Source of the DNA: Porogramme epimiltina
Lineage: Eukaryota; Basidiomycota; Agaricomycetes; Polyporales; Polyporaceae
Length of the DNA: 64,000 bases
NCBI GenBank assembly: GCA_900155495.1
Contig: FTLJ01000442.1
Location: forward strand, 105,677 to 169,676
Direction of reading: 5' to 3'
How positions within the stretch are numbered: position 1 is the stretch's first letter; every line of letters begins with the position of its first letter. Shown piece after piece: positions 45,475 to 56,807 of this stretch. The notes beneath the pieces were generated by a model. That model made no database searches. It saw only the letters and a program-made list of their open reading frames with translations, and was not told the DNA's origin. The position numbers and the translations under genes are program-made.

Positions 45475-47782
45475 CTACCGGCGGTGCCTCTTAACGAGCA
45501 GCGGCATGTGACTGCCCTCCTCCTTCGCGCTGAGGATAAGCGGGCGCTGCACGCCGGCCGACCTCTTCTGGACGTCCTCGGCCGGCACGGCGAGCTCAAA
45601 CTCAAACGCGCGCACGAGAGTGAATATCAGAGCCTTCATCCTACACCAGAAGACGGGTCAGTCAGTCGCCGTGGAAACAACAGAATGAGGTCAGAGACGT
45701 ACTCGACGAGAGCGAACCGGTACCCGATGCACGCGCGCGCGCCCCCGAGGAACGTCAGCATGTGGCCCCACACGCCCGGGATGCCAGAGACGGCCTCGGG
45801 GATGTTCTCCCATCGCTCAGGTCTGGTGGGTACACGGCGGTGAGTCTCCGCTCAATCTCATACGAACAGTCAGCTTACTTGAACTCGTGCGCGTCCTCGC
45901 CCCACAGATTCTTCGCCCTGTTAAGCGAGAGGATAGGGACAATGATGACACTGCCCTTCGAGATCCTGCATCCCGAAGGAAGCCCCGCGTAAGCCCCTTC
46001 AGCAAATCGGCTCGGGGCAACAGAAAGCCTGAGGCTTACTTGATGCTGTCCTGCACTTCTCCGTAGCGATCGACGAACGGCTCCCCGACCGGGATCACGT
46101 CGTCCTTCATGGCGGTGCGTAACGTCGACGCGAGTGGCGCGTGGAGGCGAAGCGACTCGCGCACGACGGCGTCGAGGTACGGCAGCGCCTGGAGCTCTTC
46201 CATCGTCGGTCTGTCGGTGTCGACGGAAAAGAGTTCTTCGCGAAGCTTCTTCTGGACCTCGGGGGCTTGAGTGAGCGCAAAGAGGCACCACATCGTTGAA
46301 GTGCTGGTGGTTTCGTGACCGGCGACGAGGAACCTTGATGTCAGAAGTTAGTAGCGATCTAACCCAAATTTGTGGACAACATACGTAGGAACCTCTGAAA
46401 CAAATTGTCAGCGACCAAGGCTGCGACAAAGTAAGGTAGGGACCTACGAGCGAGGACATCTTCATCAGAGAGGCGCTGGTTGTCCGGAATGTCGGTCGCC
46501 ATATTGGCTTTGATCAGTAGGGTGAGCAGGTCCCGCGCCCGCGTGTTCTCGCCGTACTTCTCCTTCTCCTTCTCTTGCCCCTCGGCTTTGATGGCGGCCT
46601 TCTTCTCCGCGATGAGTCCCATGCCGATCTTATGCATAACACCCTTGGCTTTCTTGAGAGCTCGAGCTTCCGCGTCGGGCTGTCCCCCAAAGCGGTAAGT
46701 ATCAAGGAACGGTGGAAACGTGCGGGCATCTGCTACTTACAATCACGTTGAGAATAGGGAAGAGCAGGCGAAGGATCATCAAATACGAGAGCTTGACATC
46801 AGGATCGAAGATCTTCTTGAACGCCTCGTTGAGTTCGTTCGGCTTGCCTTGGGGGTTGAGAGAGTCGAAGCGGTAGTTGAAGCCAGCCAGTCCAATCATG
46901 TCCAATGTCGTCTTGCTTAGCCACTTGAGGACGTCGATGCGGGCGGGTTCTCCGCTGATAGAAACCTCGCTATCCCAGACGTCTCGGAGCTGGCGAGGTG
47001 TGAGACTTGAACAAAAGCGGCGAAAGTGAGATGCCGCTCACCTCCATCGACTTCTCGAGGAAGATCTCTGTGAGCTCACGGATCTGAGTAGGGCCAAAGG
47101 CAGGGTTCTGGGACACGTTCGTATCAGATGTGGTGAAGTCGGATAAGGACTTGCTTCTTACCATGACCCTTCTCTGCAGAAACGAGGAGTTGATACAGGG
47201 TTCGTCAGCGATTCAGGAAACATAGTAGTCAACATGCCTGCTGCCTATGCTGCTCGGCTATATTAAGGAGGTTCAGTACGGTGTCAGTTTAGCGGAGGAC
47301 ACAGCTTACCCTCAGTGAACAGGACACCTTCGCCGAGAAGCTGAGCAAGACCCTTGCGGAGAGACTCCGGTTTCTGGTAGTCGGTAGAGTGTGTCAAGAT
47401 GTGGTTGATAGCACGCGTATCCAAGGTCCATAGCCTGTCTTTCTGTATCGATGAGAAAGCCAATTAGTAAGGTAGTACGAGGCAACATAGGTGCACATAC
47501 ATAGAGTAGACCACGATATACGATCGTGTGGGAACGGTATTCCTGAGACCACCGTTCTTGCGGGACCGAGTTGGCCTCTTCGTGAATGACCTTGAGATTC
47601 CCAAATATCCAGCTGGGAGTGGGCGGCCCAGGGAGGTTCCTGAGCTTGGTGGTGTACGGGAGGATCAAGTACCCGCGCAGCTTCCAACCAAGGAGCCCGA
47701 TGAGCCCGAGGGAGATACAGAGGAGGGCCGGACCCGTGGTCAAGACCGCGAACAGGCTTGCGGAAAGGCTGAGGAGCCCCAT
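45475..47782 (-). CDS. cytochrome P450 monooxygenase, type B (copy 3)
   Basis: The third type B gene, next to copy 2. The start [20 protein letters not shown] gives a long anchor; then [95 protein letters not shown]-helix [21 protein letters not shown]-helix [12 protein letters not shown] (ESLR), [19 protein letters not shown], and heme loop [17 protein letters not shown]. The last exon, [19 protein letters not shown] to [10 protein letters not shown], ends at 45475. In the heme loop Ala replaces the usual Pro before RACIG. Two microexons of 20 and 12 nt (47238-47257 and 47162-47173) encode AEQHRQQ and RRVM. The 20-nt exon is followed by cag|gcatgt, a GC donor. Judged intact if that donor works. 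Confidence 0.83.
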
Positions 47783-48878
47783 ACTAGACGGGACCGTGAA
47801 AGGTAGATAGACTTGACAGAGCGGTGTCCGGAAGGCGTTGGGCGGCCTGATCGGGGGGGTTGAGGTTGAAGCTTGTCAAGGCAGGGAGCTACCCCGCACA
47901 GAGTGCTGTGCTATTAAAGTACAGCAGCCGACGGCAACACCCGATCTCTCCCAGTCAGATCGCAATACAAACGCACCCCGAGGACATGCTTCCGCGCAGC
48001 AAAGGCGGGCGTAGGCCTTGATGGAGCACGTCAATCGCAAGGTCTGCCCATCACAGATGCCGTCATATCGAAAAGTATAGACAAAACGCAGCAAATGCCG
48101 GCCGCGCGCGCGGCCTTTCATCCACGGCTATGGTATACGTACGCGTATGTCGTCCTCTTCGGCCGGATAGCGAACTTGCCAAAGAGTTTGCATGGCAGGA
48201 ACATTGCCGGTACACGTACCTGCAACCCGAGCAGTTCTTCCTTCGCCTATGTATTTCCTATGAGAGGTGATTCCCACCGCTAATCGAATATCACGGGGCT
48301 GGGAAGCGTCACGCTGTTTAACGCGTTCATAACTGCCCCCTGGCGGCCACGGCTTGGAAAAGGAGACGTGTCGAGAAGGATGGGAATGCAAGAACATACG
48401 CTCACCACCTTCAGAATGATCATGTTAGCAGTCATGAGAAAGATGGAATACGTGCAGTATGAGGGTGAACTTCAAAACAGTGGAGTTGGTTTCCAAGGGT
48501 TGTTGCCGAAAGCGAAGCGCCCATGGCCTGGCGGCACGGGCAATGACGCAAAGTGGTCTACCCTGCGTTGGCCGATGACGACGACCGCGGCGACGTCAAG
48601 CTTGACCCTGTCTTCTTGCTCCCCTTGCTCCCCTAATCATCTAAACGTGGATCGGTCTCCAATGCCTTCACGATACGGCGATCTTGGTTTCGCCCGCGCT
48701 ACTGAGTGGCGTGGCCTCAGTCGTAACCCCACTATGACATTATCCCAAGAAGCGCGGTGGGTGCACTACGAATGCACATTAACACCCGAGCTCTAAGTTC
48801 CCCCGACTTCTGACTTCCAGATGACTTCTGCATATCGGTCGCACTCATAACTTTGTCCCCACCTTCAACTCGGATGCC
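47783..48878. other. intergenic region, no gene seen
   Basis: About 1.1 kb separating the P450 array from the tricalbin-like gene. The two genes diverge, so both promoters lie here. Short frames (for example 48368-48796) lack coding character. Confidence 0.5.
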
Positions 48879-51800
48879 ATGTCGCACAAGCCTGCGCAAC
48901 CATACTCGGGCAAGAACCCTGTACCGACGATCACGACGAAGCTTACCGCCTTGGTGAACCCGGAGAAGGCTACCGAGGCTAAGGCGCAGCAGCTGCAGGA
49001 CCAAAGTGCTCGCACCGAGGAAAAGGAGACTGAGACGACTGCGAGAAGGCTTGCCAAAGGCCGCACGATGCACGTTACAGACCCTACCACGGGCGAGGAC
49101 GTTGACATTCGCAATGCTGAGCAGGAGATAGAGACAGAGTCTAGGGGGGAAAACGTTCTGCGGCAGGAATTTCCGCCTCCTGGTGAGCTTTCCGTTCTTG
49201 TATTGTGCTCCACTCCCTTCCGTTTCCTCCCAAAGTGTGCGATGAGAGAACACTTTGATGGCGATACCCCTGTTACTTCTTCCTATATGCGCGTGATTCC
49301 TGCGAGGAGCTCATATCTGCACACAGATTGGAAGGAATACCGGGACTACGTTGTAGGAATAACAAACAATAGCGTCGTGCACATAAGCATTGCATTCATA
49401 GCCACTTTCCTCGCGTCGACCCTTCTTTCAGGCACAATTTGGCGCATTCTATGCGTTATACCACCCGCCTTCTTCAGCTACTCCCTCCTCTTCCGCGCGA
49501 ACAAGCTGGCAGAAGATGATTTCGATCGACGCGTCTGGCACGCCGAGCGCATGCGTGGGCTCCGCGCCGGCTCCGACATCGATGGGGACGGCAAAGTAAC
49601 CGACGAGGAGCGAACACGAGAGAGTGCCGAATGGGCCAACGCCGTTATCCGTGGCCTTTGGCCCTCTATCAACACAGACATGTTTACCTCCTTGGTAGAC
49701 ATGCTAGAAGACATCATGCAGTCCTCTGTGCCGAAGTTCATTGTGAGTCTACATCGTCTCAAGCATTTTCATCTGCGAAATGTTGACGGTACGCACAGCA
49801 CTCCGTCCGGGTTGTGGATATCGGACTAGGCTCAAATGCCGGGCGCATCACTTCTGTCCGCTCTCTGGCCGATGCCGGTGCTCGACAGCAGACCGGAGAT
49901 GATGGTGGTCTCGCGAGTCTGGGAGTTGACTCAGACGCACTCAGCCCCGATGAGCACTCAGCCCTCGATGGAGACCACGTCAATCTGGAGCTCTCTTTCG
50001 CGTATCAGGGTCTCCCCAGCGGACGTACTGCTCAGAGCAAAGCTCAAAACATCCAGTGTGTTGTTTTGGTTTTGTACTAGACGCTCCATGTTAACATTCC
50101 ATGTTAACATTGATGCAGCCTGCTCGTAGAGTTCTTCCTTGGTCTGAAAAACGTGTACGGCTTCCGTGTTCGTAAGTCCTTTTGACAACCTTCCCGTGCA
50201 CATGCTCACGTCAGATGTACAGCTGTCTGGGTGGAGATCACTGGTGCGGTCGGCACAGCTCGTGCTCGCTTGCAACTAATACCCGATCCGCCTTTGTGAG
50301 TGCTGCTAGTAAACGTTCATATATGCATTTCTCATCCTGCGTACCTAGCGTGAAGACCACTCTGGTAACACTAATGGGGCTTCCTCGGATCACCATCTCG
50401 GTCGTGCCCATGAACAGGGTCCTCCCGAATATCATGGACCTACCATTCATCTCCGGGTTTATCTCCAGCGCCCTGGACACTGCGGCCGCGGAGTATGTTG
50501 CCCCGAAGAGCATGACACTTGACCTCCAGAGACTGATCAGTGGGGACGATATCAAGAAAGGCACGTTTTTGTTAAGTCACAAGAGTACTATAGCCATTCT
50601 TATTGGTGCATGCCACATAGATACTGAGGCAATAGGTGTACTTGTCGTTCACATCCATCGTGCAACTGGCATCAAAGGGATGGACACTGGCGGAGGATCA
50701 GGTCAGTCTAAACGCATGTTACGTTCCCATGTCCTCACCAGAGTCACCACAATGCATGCACAGCAGACCCCTACGTCACCCTAACATACTCGCGTCTCGA
50801 GAAACCACTTTATTCAACCAGGATTATCAAGGGCGACTGCAACCCCGTGTTCGAGGAAACGGCGGTGCTTTTAGTAGACCTCAACGCAGTCAAGCTCCGC
50901 GAGAAGCTCAGTTTCCAACTATGGGACTCAGATCGTATGAGTGTAGTGCGTAGTTTGTCGTCTCCCCCAGGAATAAAGTACTCAAGGAGACCCATCTCGT
51001 AGGACGATATGATGGGATTCGCTGAAATCGACGTTGTGGACCTCCTCCGGCAGCGCGGAGAACCTATGCGCCGCGTCTCGCCACTCGCCAGTCCGGACTC
51101 GCGCAGCCGTCCCGGTTCTATCGAGTATACCGCCGGGTACTACGGCAAGCTCCCGCCAAACAAAGTATTATCTACCGACGGTTCAGACCCGAACCTCCCG
51201 GAAGACCTCCGTGGGAAGCCTGAGTTCAAAGACGCACGCGCGGTCGCGCTGAACGACCTCGAGGCGGCTGTGCTCGTGACTCCCCCGGATCCGGAGTGGC
51301 CAAGCGGCATTCTCAGCGTTCAGGTGCACGAGATCAGAGACCTGGCTGTGAAGACTCTTGGGAAAGGGCATGGGAACACGAAGGGCCACGAAGGTGAAAA
51401 GGGCCAGGATGAGGGAGAGGAGACCGCAGAAGAAGGCAAAGGCCTTCCCTCCTCGTATTGTACTATGTGTGTACTCTTTCTTTCTAAGATTACCCAAGCT
51501 AATTGACGAAATACAGCTCGTTGAACGACGAACTGGTGTACGAGACACGCGTCAAGCCTATCACAAGCTCTCCGATGTTCAACGCCGGAACCGAGCGGTT
51601 CGTGCGGGATTGGAGGAGTGCTCATGTTGCTGTGACGGTGAAGGACTCGCGCATGCGGGAGAACGATGCGGTCCTCGGAACAGTCTTCTTGAAGGTACGT
51701 TGGTCGCATCCATCCAGGACCGCCCTCTCACATGTAGTGCAGTTATCCGAAGTCTTCGTCAATGCATCAGAGGTCACTCGTAGCTACTCACTCGAGGAGG

Positions 51801-52903
51801 GCCTCGGCACCGGCCGCATCCGGATCTCCCTACTCTTCCGCCCCGTCGAGGCGAAGCTCCCGCCCAACCTCCTCGGCTTCGACACCGGCACGCTCGAGAT
51901 TCGCGACATCACCGCGCACTCCCCGCACGTCGACCTCACAAAGTGCGAAGTCCGCCTCAAGCTCACCACCAGCGGCACACAGGACAAGGTCTCACGCAAA
52001 GCCGCCGCCCCGCGCGCCGAGGGCAGCGTCCTCTGGGCCCCCGCCGAGCCAACACGCCTCCCCGCGCGCCAGCGCTACGCCGCAGCGCTCCTCGTCTCCC
52101 TCCGCGAGCCCGGGGCGTTCAAGTCCAGCGCGCGCGCCGCCCTCGGCGTGCTCTGGCTGCGCGACCTCACCGACGGCACCCCAGCGCGCATCGAGGTCGC
52201 GCTCTGGCGCGCGCGCGACGGCGACTACTCGCGCTTGAAGCTCAACTACGTCCCGCCCGACGGCGACCTCGGCGCGTGGGACGCGGACCGCGAGAACGTT
52301 GAGCGCGTGGGCACGCTCGCGCTCCAGTGCACGTTCTGGCCTGGCCTGGGGGAGGCGCACCGTAGCGTGCGGGGAGAGCGCGGGTCGTGGGACGAGTTTG
52401 GGAGGCAGCAGGACGCGGGGATGCGGGATGCGGTTGGGGTGCGCGGAGGGGTGGACGTGCTGGGCCATCGAGCAGAAGAGAGTCGTGAGACGGAAGAACG
52501 GGAGATCGCGCGCGGAGAAAGCGAGGGTACTGCACGAGCGCAGAGCCCTACAGACGCTAGCGCCCAGGCCACTGAAGGGGAGACAAATACCACTGTCTCC
52601 GCGGACTCTGGAGAAGTCGTGGAAACTCCTGGAGATAGTGAAGGCTCTCCCGACGATGAGGCAAGCGAAGGCAATGGGGACGGATCAGAGGAGGGCAAGA
52701 AGGGGCACCGAGGTGTGGTAGGCAAGTTCAAAGCGTGGCGGGAGCACGAAAAGGAACTGCATCGTGACCACAGGGGGATCATGCAGGCGAAGCCGGTGCG
52801 TACTGCAGAGTGGCTCTTGAACAACGTCGAAGATGGTGCGCACGCTATCAAGGACAGGTTCAAGATGAAGGCTCGGCAGCCTGACGTCGAGACTGAGGTA
52901 TGA
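48879..52903 (+). CDS. tricalbin-like ER contact-site protein (SMP and C2 domains)
   Basis: Probably a lipid-transfer tether between the ER and another membrane, related to tricalbins and extended synaptotagmins. Order: an N-terminal cytosolic region (MSHKPAQPYSGKNPVPTI); after the intron ending at 49327, DWKEYRDYVVGITNNSVVHI and a hydrophobic hairpin (IAFIATFLASTLLSGTIWRI, LCVIPPAFFSYSLLF); a loop DIDGDGKVTDEE at 49575-49610 that fits an EF-hand; the SMP domain (WANAVIRGLWPSINTDMF to ADPYV, including NIHLLVEFFLGLKNVYGF and VWVEITGAVGTARARLQLIP); a C2 domain (VLVVHIHRATGIKGMD, DPYVTLTYSRLEKPLYST, DCNPVFEETAVLLV); a second C2-like domain (LSVQVHEIRDLAVK); and a third C-terminal one in the large last exon, whose tail is highly acidic and ends DVETEV. 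About ten GT-AG introns. Its C2 copy number is lower than in some tricalbins. Confidence 0.83.
50086..50111. repeat. tandem 13-mer in an intron
   Basis: Two exact adjacent copies of ccatgttaacatt, each with the palindromic gttaac, lie inside the intron of the tricalbin-like gene between the exon ending AQNI and the one starting LLVEFF, close to the acceptor. It may be a chance slippage product. Confidence 0.7.
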
Positions 52904-53018
52904 GCGTGGCGTGGCATGACTTCGAAACTGTATTCTATACCCCTAGTGTATCTCTACATAGCATTTGTATACTTCCTAGTGCACAACGCATACACCTCTG
53001 CCCCAATACAATGATGCA

Positions 53019-55007
53019 TCAGCCCTTTGCAACGTCCGCCGCAACAAGCCAGCTCCCATAGTACGCGCACTCCTGCGGGTTCACCGGCCCATCCGCCTTG
53101 CAAAAGTCGAACGTCGGACAGCGCACACACGGGGTCTGCGCGAGCCCGCCTCCCCCGCCGCCCAGCCGCTCCTGCCGCACCGCGCGGTAGACGTACGCGC
53201 CATAGTCCTCCTGGAGGAATGCGGCCGTGACGTCCTCCGCCCCCGCCGACGGCGAGCGCTTGCGCTTGCCCGACTTCGAGCTCGACTTGGACTTCGAGCG
53301 CGAGCGCGAACGGCGGTCGTCGTCGTCATCCGAGTCCGACTCCGTGTCAGAATCAGAGTCAGAGTCGGACTCGTCCGAGCGCCGGCGGCTCCGCTTGCGC
53401 CTGCGCCTGCGCTCGCGCTCCTCGTCGCTCATCGCCGCGTCCGCGTCCGCGTCGACGTCGCTCTCGTCCCTCGCGCGCTTCTTCTTTTTCCTCCGGCGCC
53501 GCTCCCGCTCGCCGTCGCTCTCGTCCTCGCTCGCGGCGCGGCTGCGGCTCTTCTTGCTGCGCCGTTTCCTGCGCGCGCGCTCGTCCTCGCTGTCCTCGCC
53601 CGAGTCCGAGCCTGAATCCGAGGAGCGGCTGCGCTTGCTCCGTTTGCGGACGCGCTTGGGCGACTCGGAGTCGTCGCGCGCGCGCTCCTTGCGCTTGCGC
53701 TTCTTCTCCTTCGCGCGCCGCCCGGCGTCGCTGTCGTCGGCGCCGCCGTCGGACGCGTGCGCGTTATCGGACATGTCCCACATTGCTGCGCCGAACGCGG
53801 GCACCTGGGTGGGGGAGGTTCACTTAGCACTTCAGGTTCAAAGGAGGGAAGTGAGGGCGGACGAACCCGCTCGACGTCGCCGTCCAAGACCAGCACGTTT
53901 AGGAGCATCTCGACGTGTTCTACAGACAGCTGTGTCTCCGTGATCCTACTCTTGCTTAGGAAGGTCATGATCTGCTGGGCGGTTGGGTACTGTGGCGCTG
54001 CAGAGATCGGGAATAACAGATTCGACGAAGATGGGTCTGAGCCCTTTTGCTTTGGTGTGCTCTGCAAAAACTGGTTAGAGATACGCGATGCCTGAATAGG
54101 CTATGGACATACGCGGTCGCGAATGAAACGAAGGCAGGCGCTGCACAGAAGCTTGATGAACTCGGAGTCGAGTTCGTTGTCGGTGTACCACGGGCCACCA
54201 GTCATCTCGACCGAAGGTTCCAGATGGTACAGCATGTAAATCTTGCGCGTGGGGTACTGCGTGATTCGAGTTGTAGGACGGAATAGGAGTGTTCGTAAAT
54301 GGCGCACATACCTTCACTGACTTCACGGCTTTGATTAGCTGCTTTTGAGTAAGGGACTTGAGGCAACGGTCGATGACAGTTTGGTGAAGCTCTGTTTTGG
54401 CCTTCAAATGCTTTGTCCAGATACCTATGTGATTGCGTTTAATCACCAAATCCTAGAGCCGCGCTCGCCACCGAGTTCCGAACCCGCGAACGAGGCGCGA
54501 GAAGGAATACGGTACATACCTTCGTTGCCCGCAGCTTGTATGTGACTCAAGATCATAGCATCTTCCCCACTCATATCCTTCTTCCTTGAGATCGCGCAAA
54601 CCTCAGAACGCGAAACACCGCGAACGTACGAAAACACTCACACTTCAAGCTCCTTCTTCATGACTGCACGGAAAGACACTACACCCTTGGTGTCTTTCAT
54701 GGCTTTCAGGAGGCCCTAGCGGCAATTTCGAAGCGTTCACATCCAAACGCGCGTGTACATGGAGCTGGGTACGTACTGTGCCTAGAAGGAAGTTAAGCGC
54801 GGCGGTACGCGCAGATGGATCCGGGATGAGAGTGTCGCATTCCTTCTGTGTTAGTGTCTACAGACGCGATAGGTGCGCAGGGGGGGAAGAGGTAGGACAT
54901 TTCAGCCTATATCAACCACTCAAAACGTATATACACACCTTCTTTGGGTCTGCCAGTGCCGCCTGGTGCAACTTCTGCTCCATGGCGTTGGGTTTTCGCC
55001 CACTCAT
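53019..55007 (-). CDS. RPC34: RNA polymerase III subunit RPC34 (RPC6) with charged insertion
   Basis: The Pol III-specific subunit that contacts TFIIIB and helps open promoters, in the nucleus. The start MSGRKPNAMEQKLHQAALAD (55007) is followed by short exons: DTLIPDPSARTAALNFLLG, GLLKAMKDTKGVVSFRAVMK (winged helix 1), DMSGEDAMILSHIQAAGNEG, IWTKHLKAKTELHQTVIDRC with LTQKQLIKAVKSVK (winged helix 2), then PTRKIYMLYHLEPSVEMTGG and PWYTDNELDSEFIKLLC, the family signature. Next are PQYPTAQQIMTFLSKSRITE and VEHVEMLLNVLVLDGDVER. A stretch of about 170 residues rich in Ser, Asp, Arg and Lys (about 53753-53241) comes before the conserved C-terminus CVRCPTFDFCKADGPVNPQE plus CAYYGSWL, whose four cysteines match the iron-sulfur site known from the human orthologue. 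RPC34 proteins normally have no such insertion. Confidence 0.88.
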
Positions 55008-55376
55008 TTTGGCACTGCGCGTCCGCTCTGTCAGAAGCTGTTCTTTTGTCCTTAAAATTTGTTCTGCGGTATTTCTGGCCGGAGAAAGGGCGGAGAGAAG
55101 CGGGACAAGCAGATGGAAAGGAGAACGCGACGAGGAGGACGAGGACGATGATCGAGAACGCCTGCTCAAATCTGCAGGCGCCCATGACGCAGGGTGGGCG
55201 CCTACGCGTGCCGGGCCATTCACGCGACGCGTCTTACACTCAGCTTACCCCAGACTTCAACGTAGTGACACTTCAACGATTCTATCGCTTTCCCTTGGAC
55301 GCTCAGTACTCCAAGCCTTACTCTGGTGCTTTCAGCTTGCACGTTCTACACTCTTTTACGTTTATCACCCCTACCA
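55008..55376. promoter_or_regulatory. divergent promoter region between RPC34 and the promethin-like gene
   Basis: Only 369 bases separate the two start codons, which face away from each other. Any shared regulation would have to act here. No TATA is obvious on either side. Confidence 0.45.
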
Positions 55377-56248
55377 TGGCGTCCACCTCAGTTGATGTTC
55401 CTGCACAAATCGCCGACAGTCCAGAGGAGCAATACGAGGACGACTCGGAGGACGTCCTGGTGGATTATTTCGAGAAGAGTGCTTCTGCAGTACGGCGATC
55501 ATTTGAATGGTGAAAGCCCCAAATGCTATATATGCGCGTCGTGTGTAGCTAACTCCGTACCCTTTTGCGACAGGTTCGAGCAGGACATTGGCCTGCCAGC
55601 CTTCGACTATATCTATGATTCCTTCCAAAGGCGGCCCATTCGCACTGTACGTTGTGTTCAAACTCGCGCACTCCCCCATCATGTAACACGACGGGGACTC
55701 GCAGACCTTTGTGGCGTTCTACGTTGCTTTGAGCATCCTCCCAGTGCTGTCATTCGTGTACGTCAGTCTCTTCATGCTAGTCCCTTCAAATGAACACAAG
55801 CCCTGCCGTCAGCGGCTTCTCCGTCTTTATACTCGCAACCCTTATATTCGTCGCACTCATGGTGGCTATTCTCGTTTCCGCATGCGCCATTGCCTTCTTC
55901 GGTGAGTTATTCAAGTGCTTAAACGCATCCGCGCTGACCTCTCTCTCAGGCTTTTGGCTCGCCTGTCTACTCATTTTCCTCCTCTTCGTGTCCTTCAATC
56001 TTACCCTGAGCGCCATCGCCACATACCTCCTCGCGCAATTCGCCCTCCGTGCCCATGAGGAAGGGCCACTAGTCGCGTTATCGGGACTCGCACAGGAGAC
56101 ACGCGACAAGCTCACACGTTCTGACAGCGAAGATGAAGAAGGAGATCATATGGTTGCTGGTCCTAGCTCAGATATACTGAACGAGGCACTTGGAGAAAAG
56201 CTCTCTAGCGCACCTTCAGGTGAAGTGAAGACGGAAGCCATGCCATAA
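55377..56248 (+). CDS. promethin/LDAF1-like membrane protein
   Basis: A small protein with clustered hydrophobic segments like promethin (lipid droplet assembly factor 1; the yeast Ldo16 group), which marks lipid droplet formation sites on the ER. The acidic N-terminus starts MASTSVDVPAQIADSPEEQY. The first intron starts at 55510 (gaatg|gtgaaa) and joins W to FEQDIGLPAFDYIYDSFQRR. Then TTFVAFYVALSILPVLSF (55706 on), GFSVFILATLIFVALMVAIL with VSACAIAFF, and FWLACLLIFLLFVSFNLTLS with AIATYLLAQFAL are three or four membrane segments, followed by an acidic tail with SDSEDEEGD. It ends SGEVKTEAMP. The membrane topology is visible; the promethin assignment rests on overall pattern and is moderately sure. 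Confidence 0.6.
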
Positions 56249-56807
56249 CCTTCCCCAACTTCGACGGTCCTCATGTCTTTCTTGTAAAAAAGCCACATTG
56301 GCCAATCCTCCCCTATATTATTCCCCGAACGTCGTGTACCTTGTAACTTAGCTATCCCCGGATGTATGAATATAAGTTGATAACGTTCATGTCATTTCGC
56401 ACCTATTTGACTCGATATGGTGACTCTCGAGCGCTTGTCCTACATTGACGAGCTCCCTGAGACTATAGTCTATCTCCTTTCATAAGGTCACTGTCCACAG
56501 ACCACCACGCATTCCAGGTGTCTCAGGCCCTGTGTATGCAACACTAAATAAGCCGTAATAAAAAGGACTCATCAGAGGGCAGCCGACGTAGGTGGCTCCC
56601 GTGCTCGGTTGAATTGTTCCTAACCAAGGTTATTCATCCAACAGAACCTCCCCCGGCTTGAGGCGCCATCGCCGCAACCTGGTCTTATCCGATCTGAGTC
56701 GTCTTGCGTTCAGAATCTGTAGGCTGAGGAAGGTGTACATATCGACGACCATCGCGCCCAACCCTTTCAACCATAGAATCGCTTCAAGGTCTTTTTGGAC
56801 TCCAACC
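56249..56807. other. intergenic region
   Basis: 3' flank of the promethin-like gene and 5' flank of the biotin ligase gene. The biotin ligase frame remains open up to 56658, but the added residues are Arg-rich and not family-like. A longer, perhaps organelle-directed, isoform from that ATG cannot be excluded. Confidence 0.45.

Noticed and set aside
1..47782. A complete secondary-metabolite cluster built on the P450 arrays
   Set aside because: No scaffold-forming enzyme, transporter or pathway regulator is present in the window; only the P450s can be supported.
51992..52468. 158-residue minus-strand frame and the overlapping plus-strand frames in other phases
   Set aside because: Codon-bias shadows of the large last exon of the tricalbin-like gene.
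53227..53943. 238-residue plus-strand frame of almost pure Arg/Leu/Ser
   Set aside because: It is the antisense of the Ser/Asp/Arg/Lys block of RPC34 and has no independent signals.
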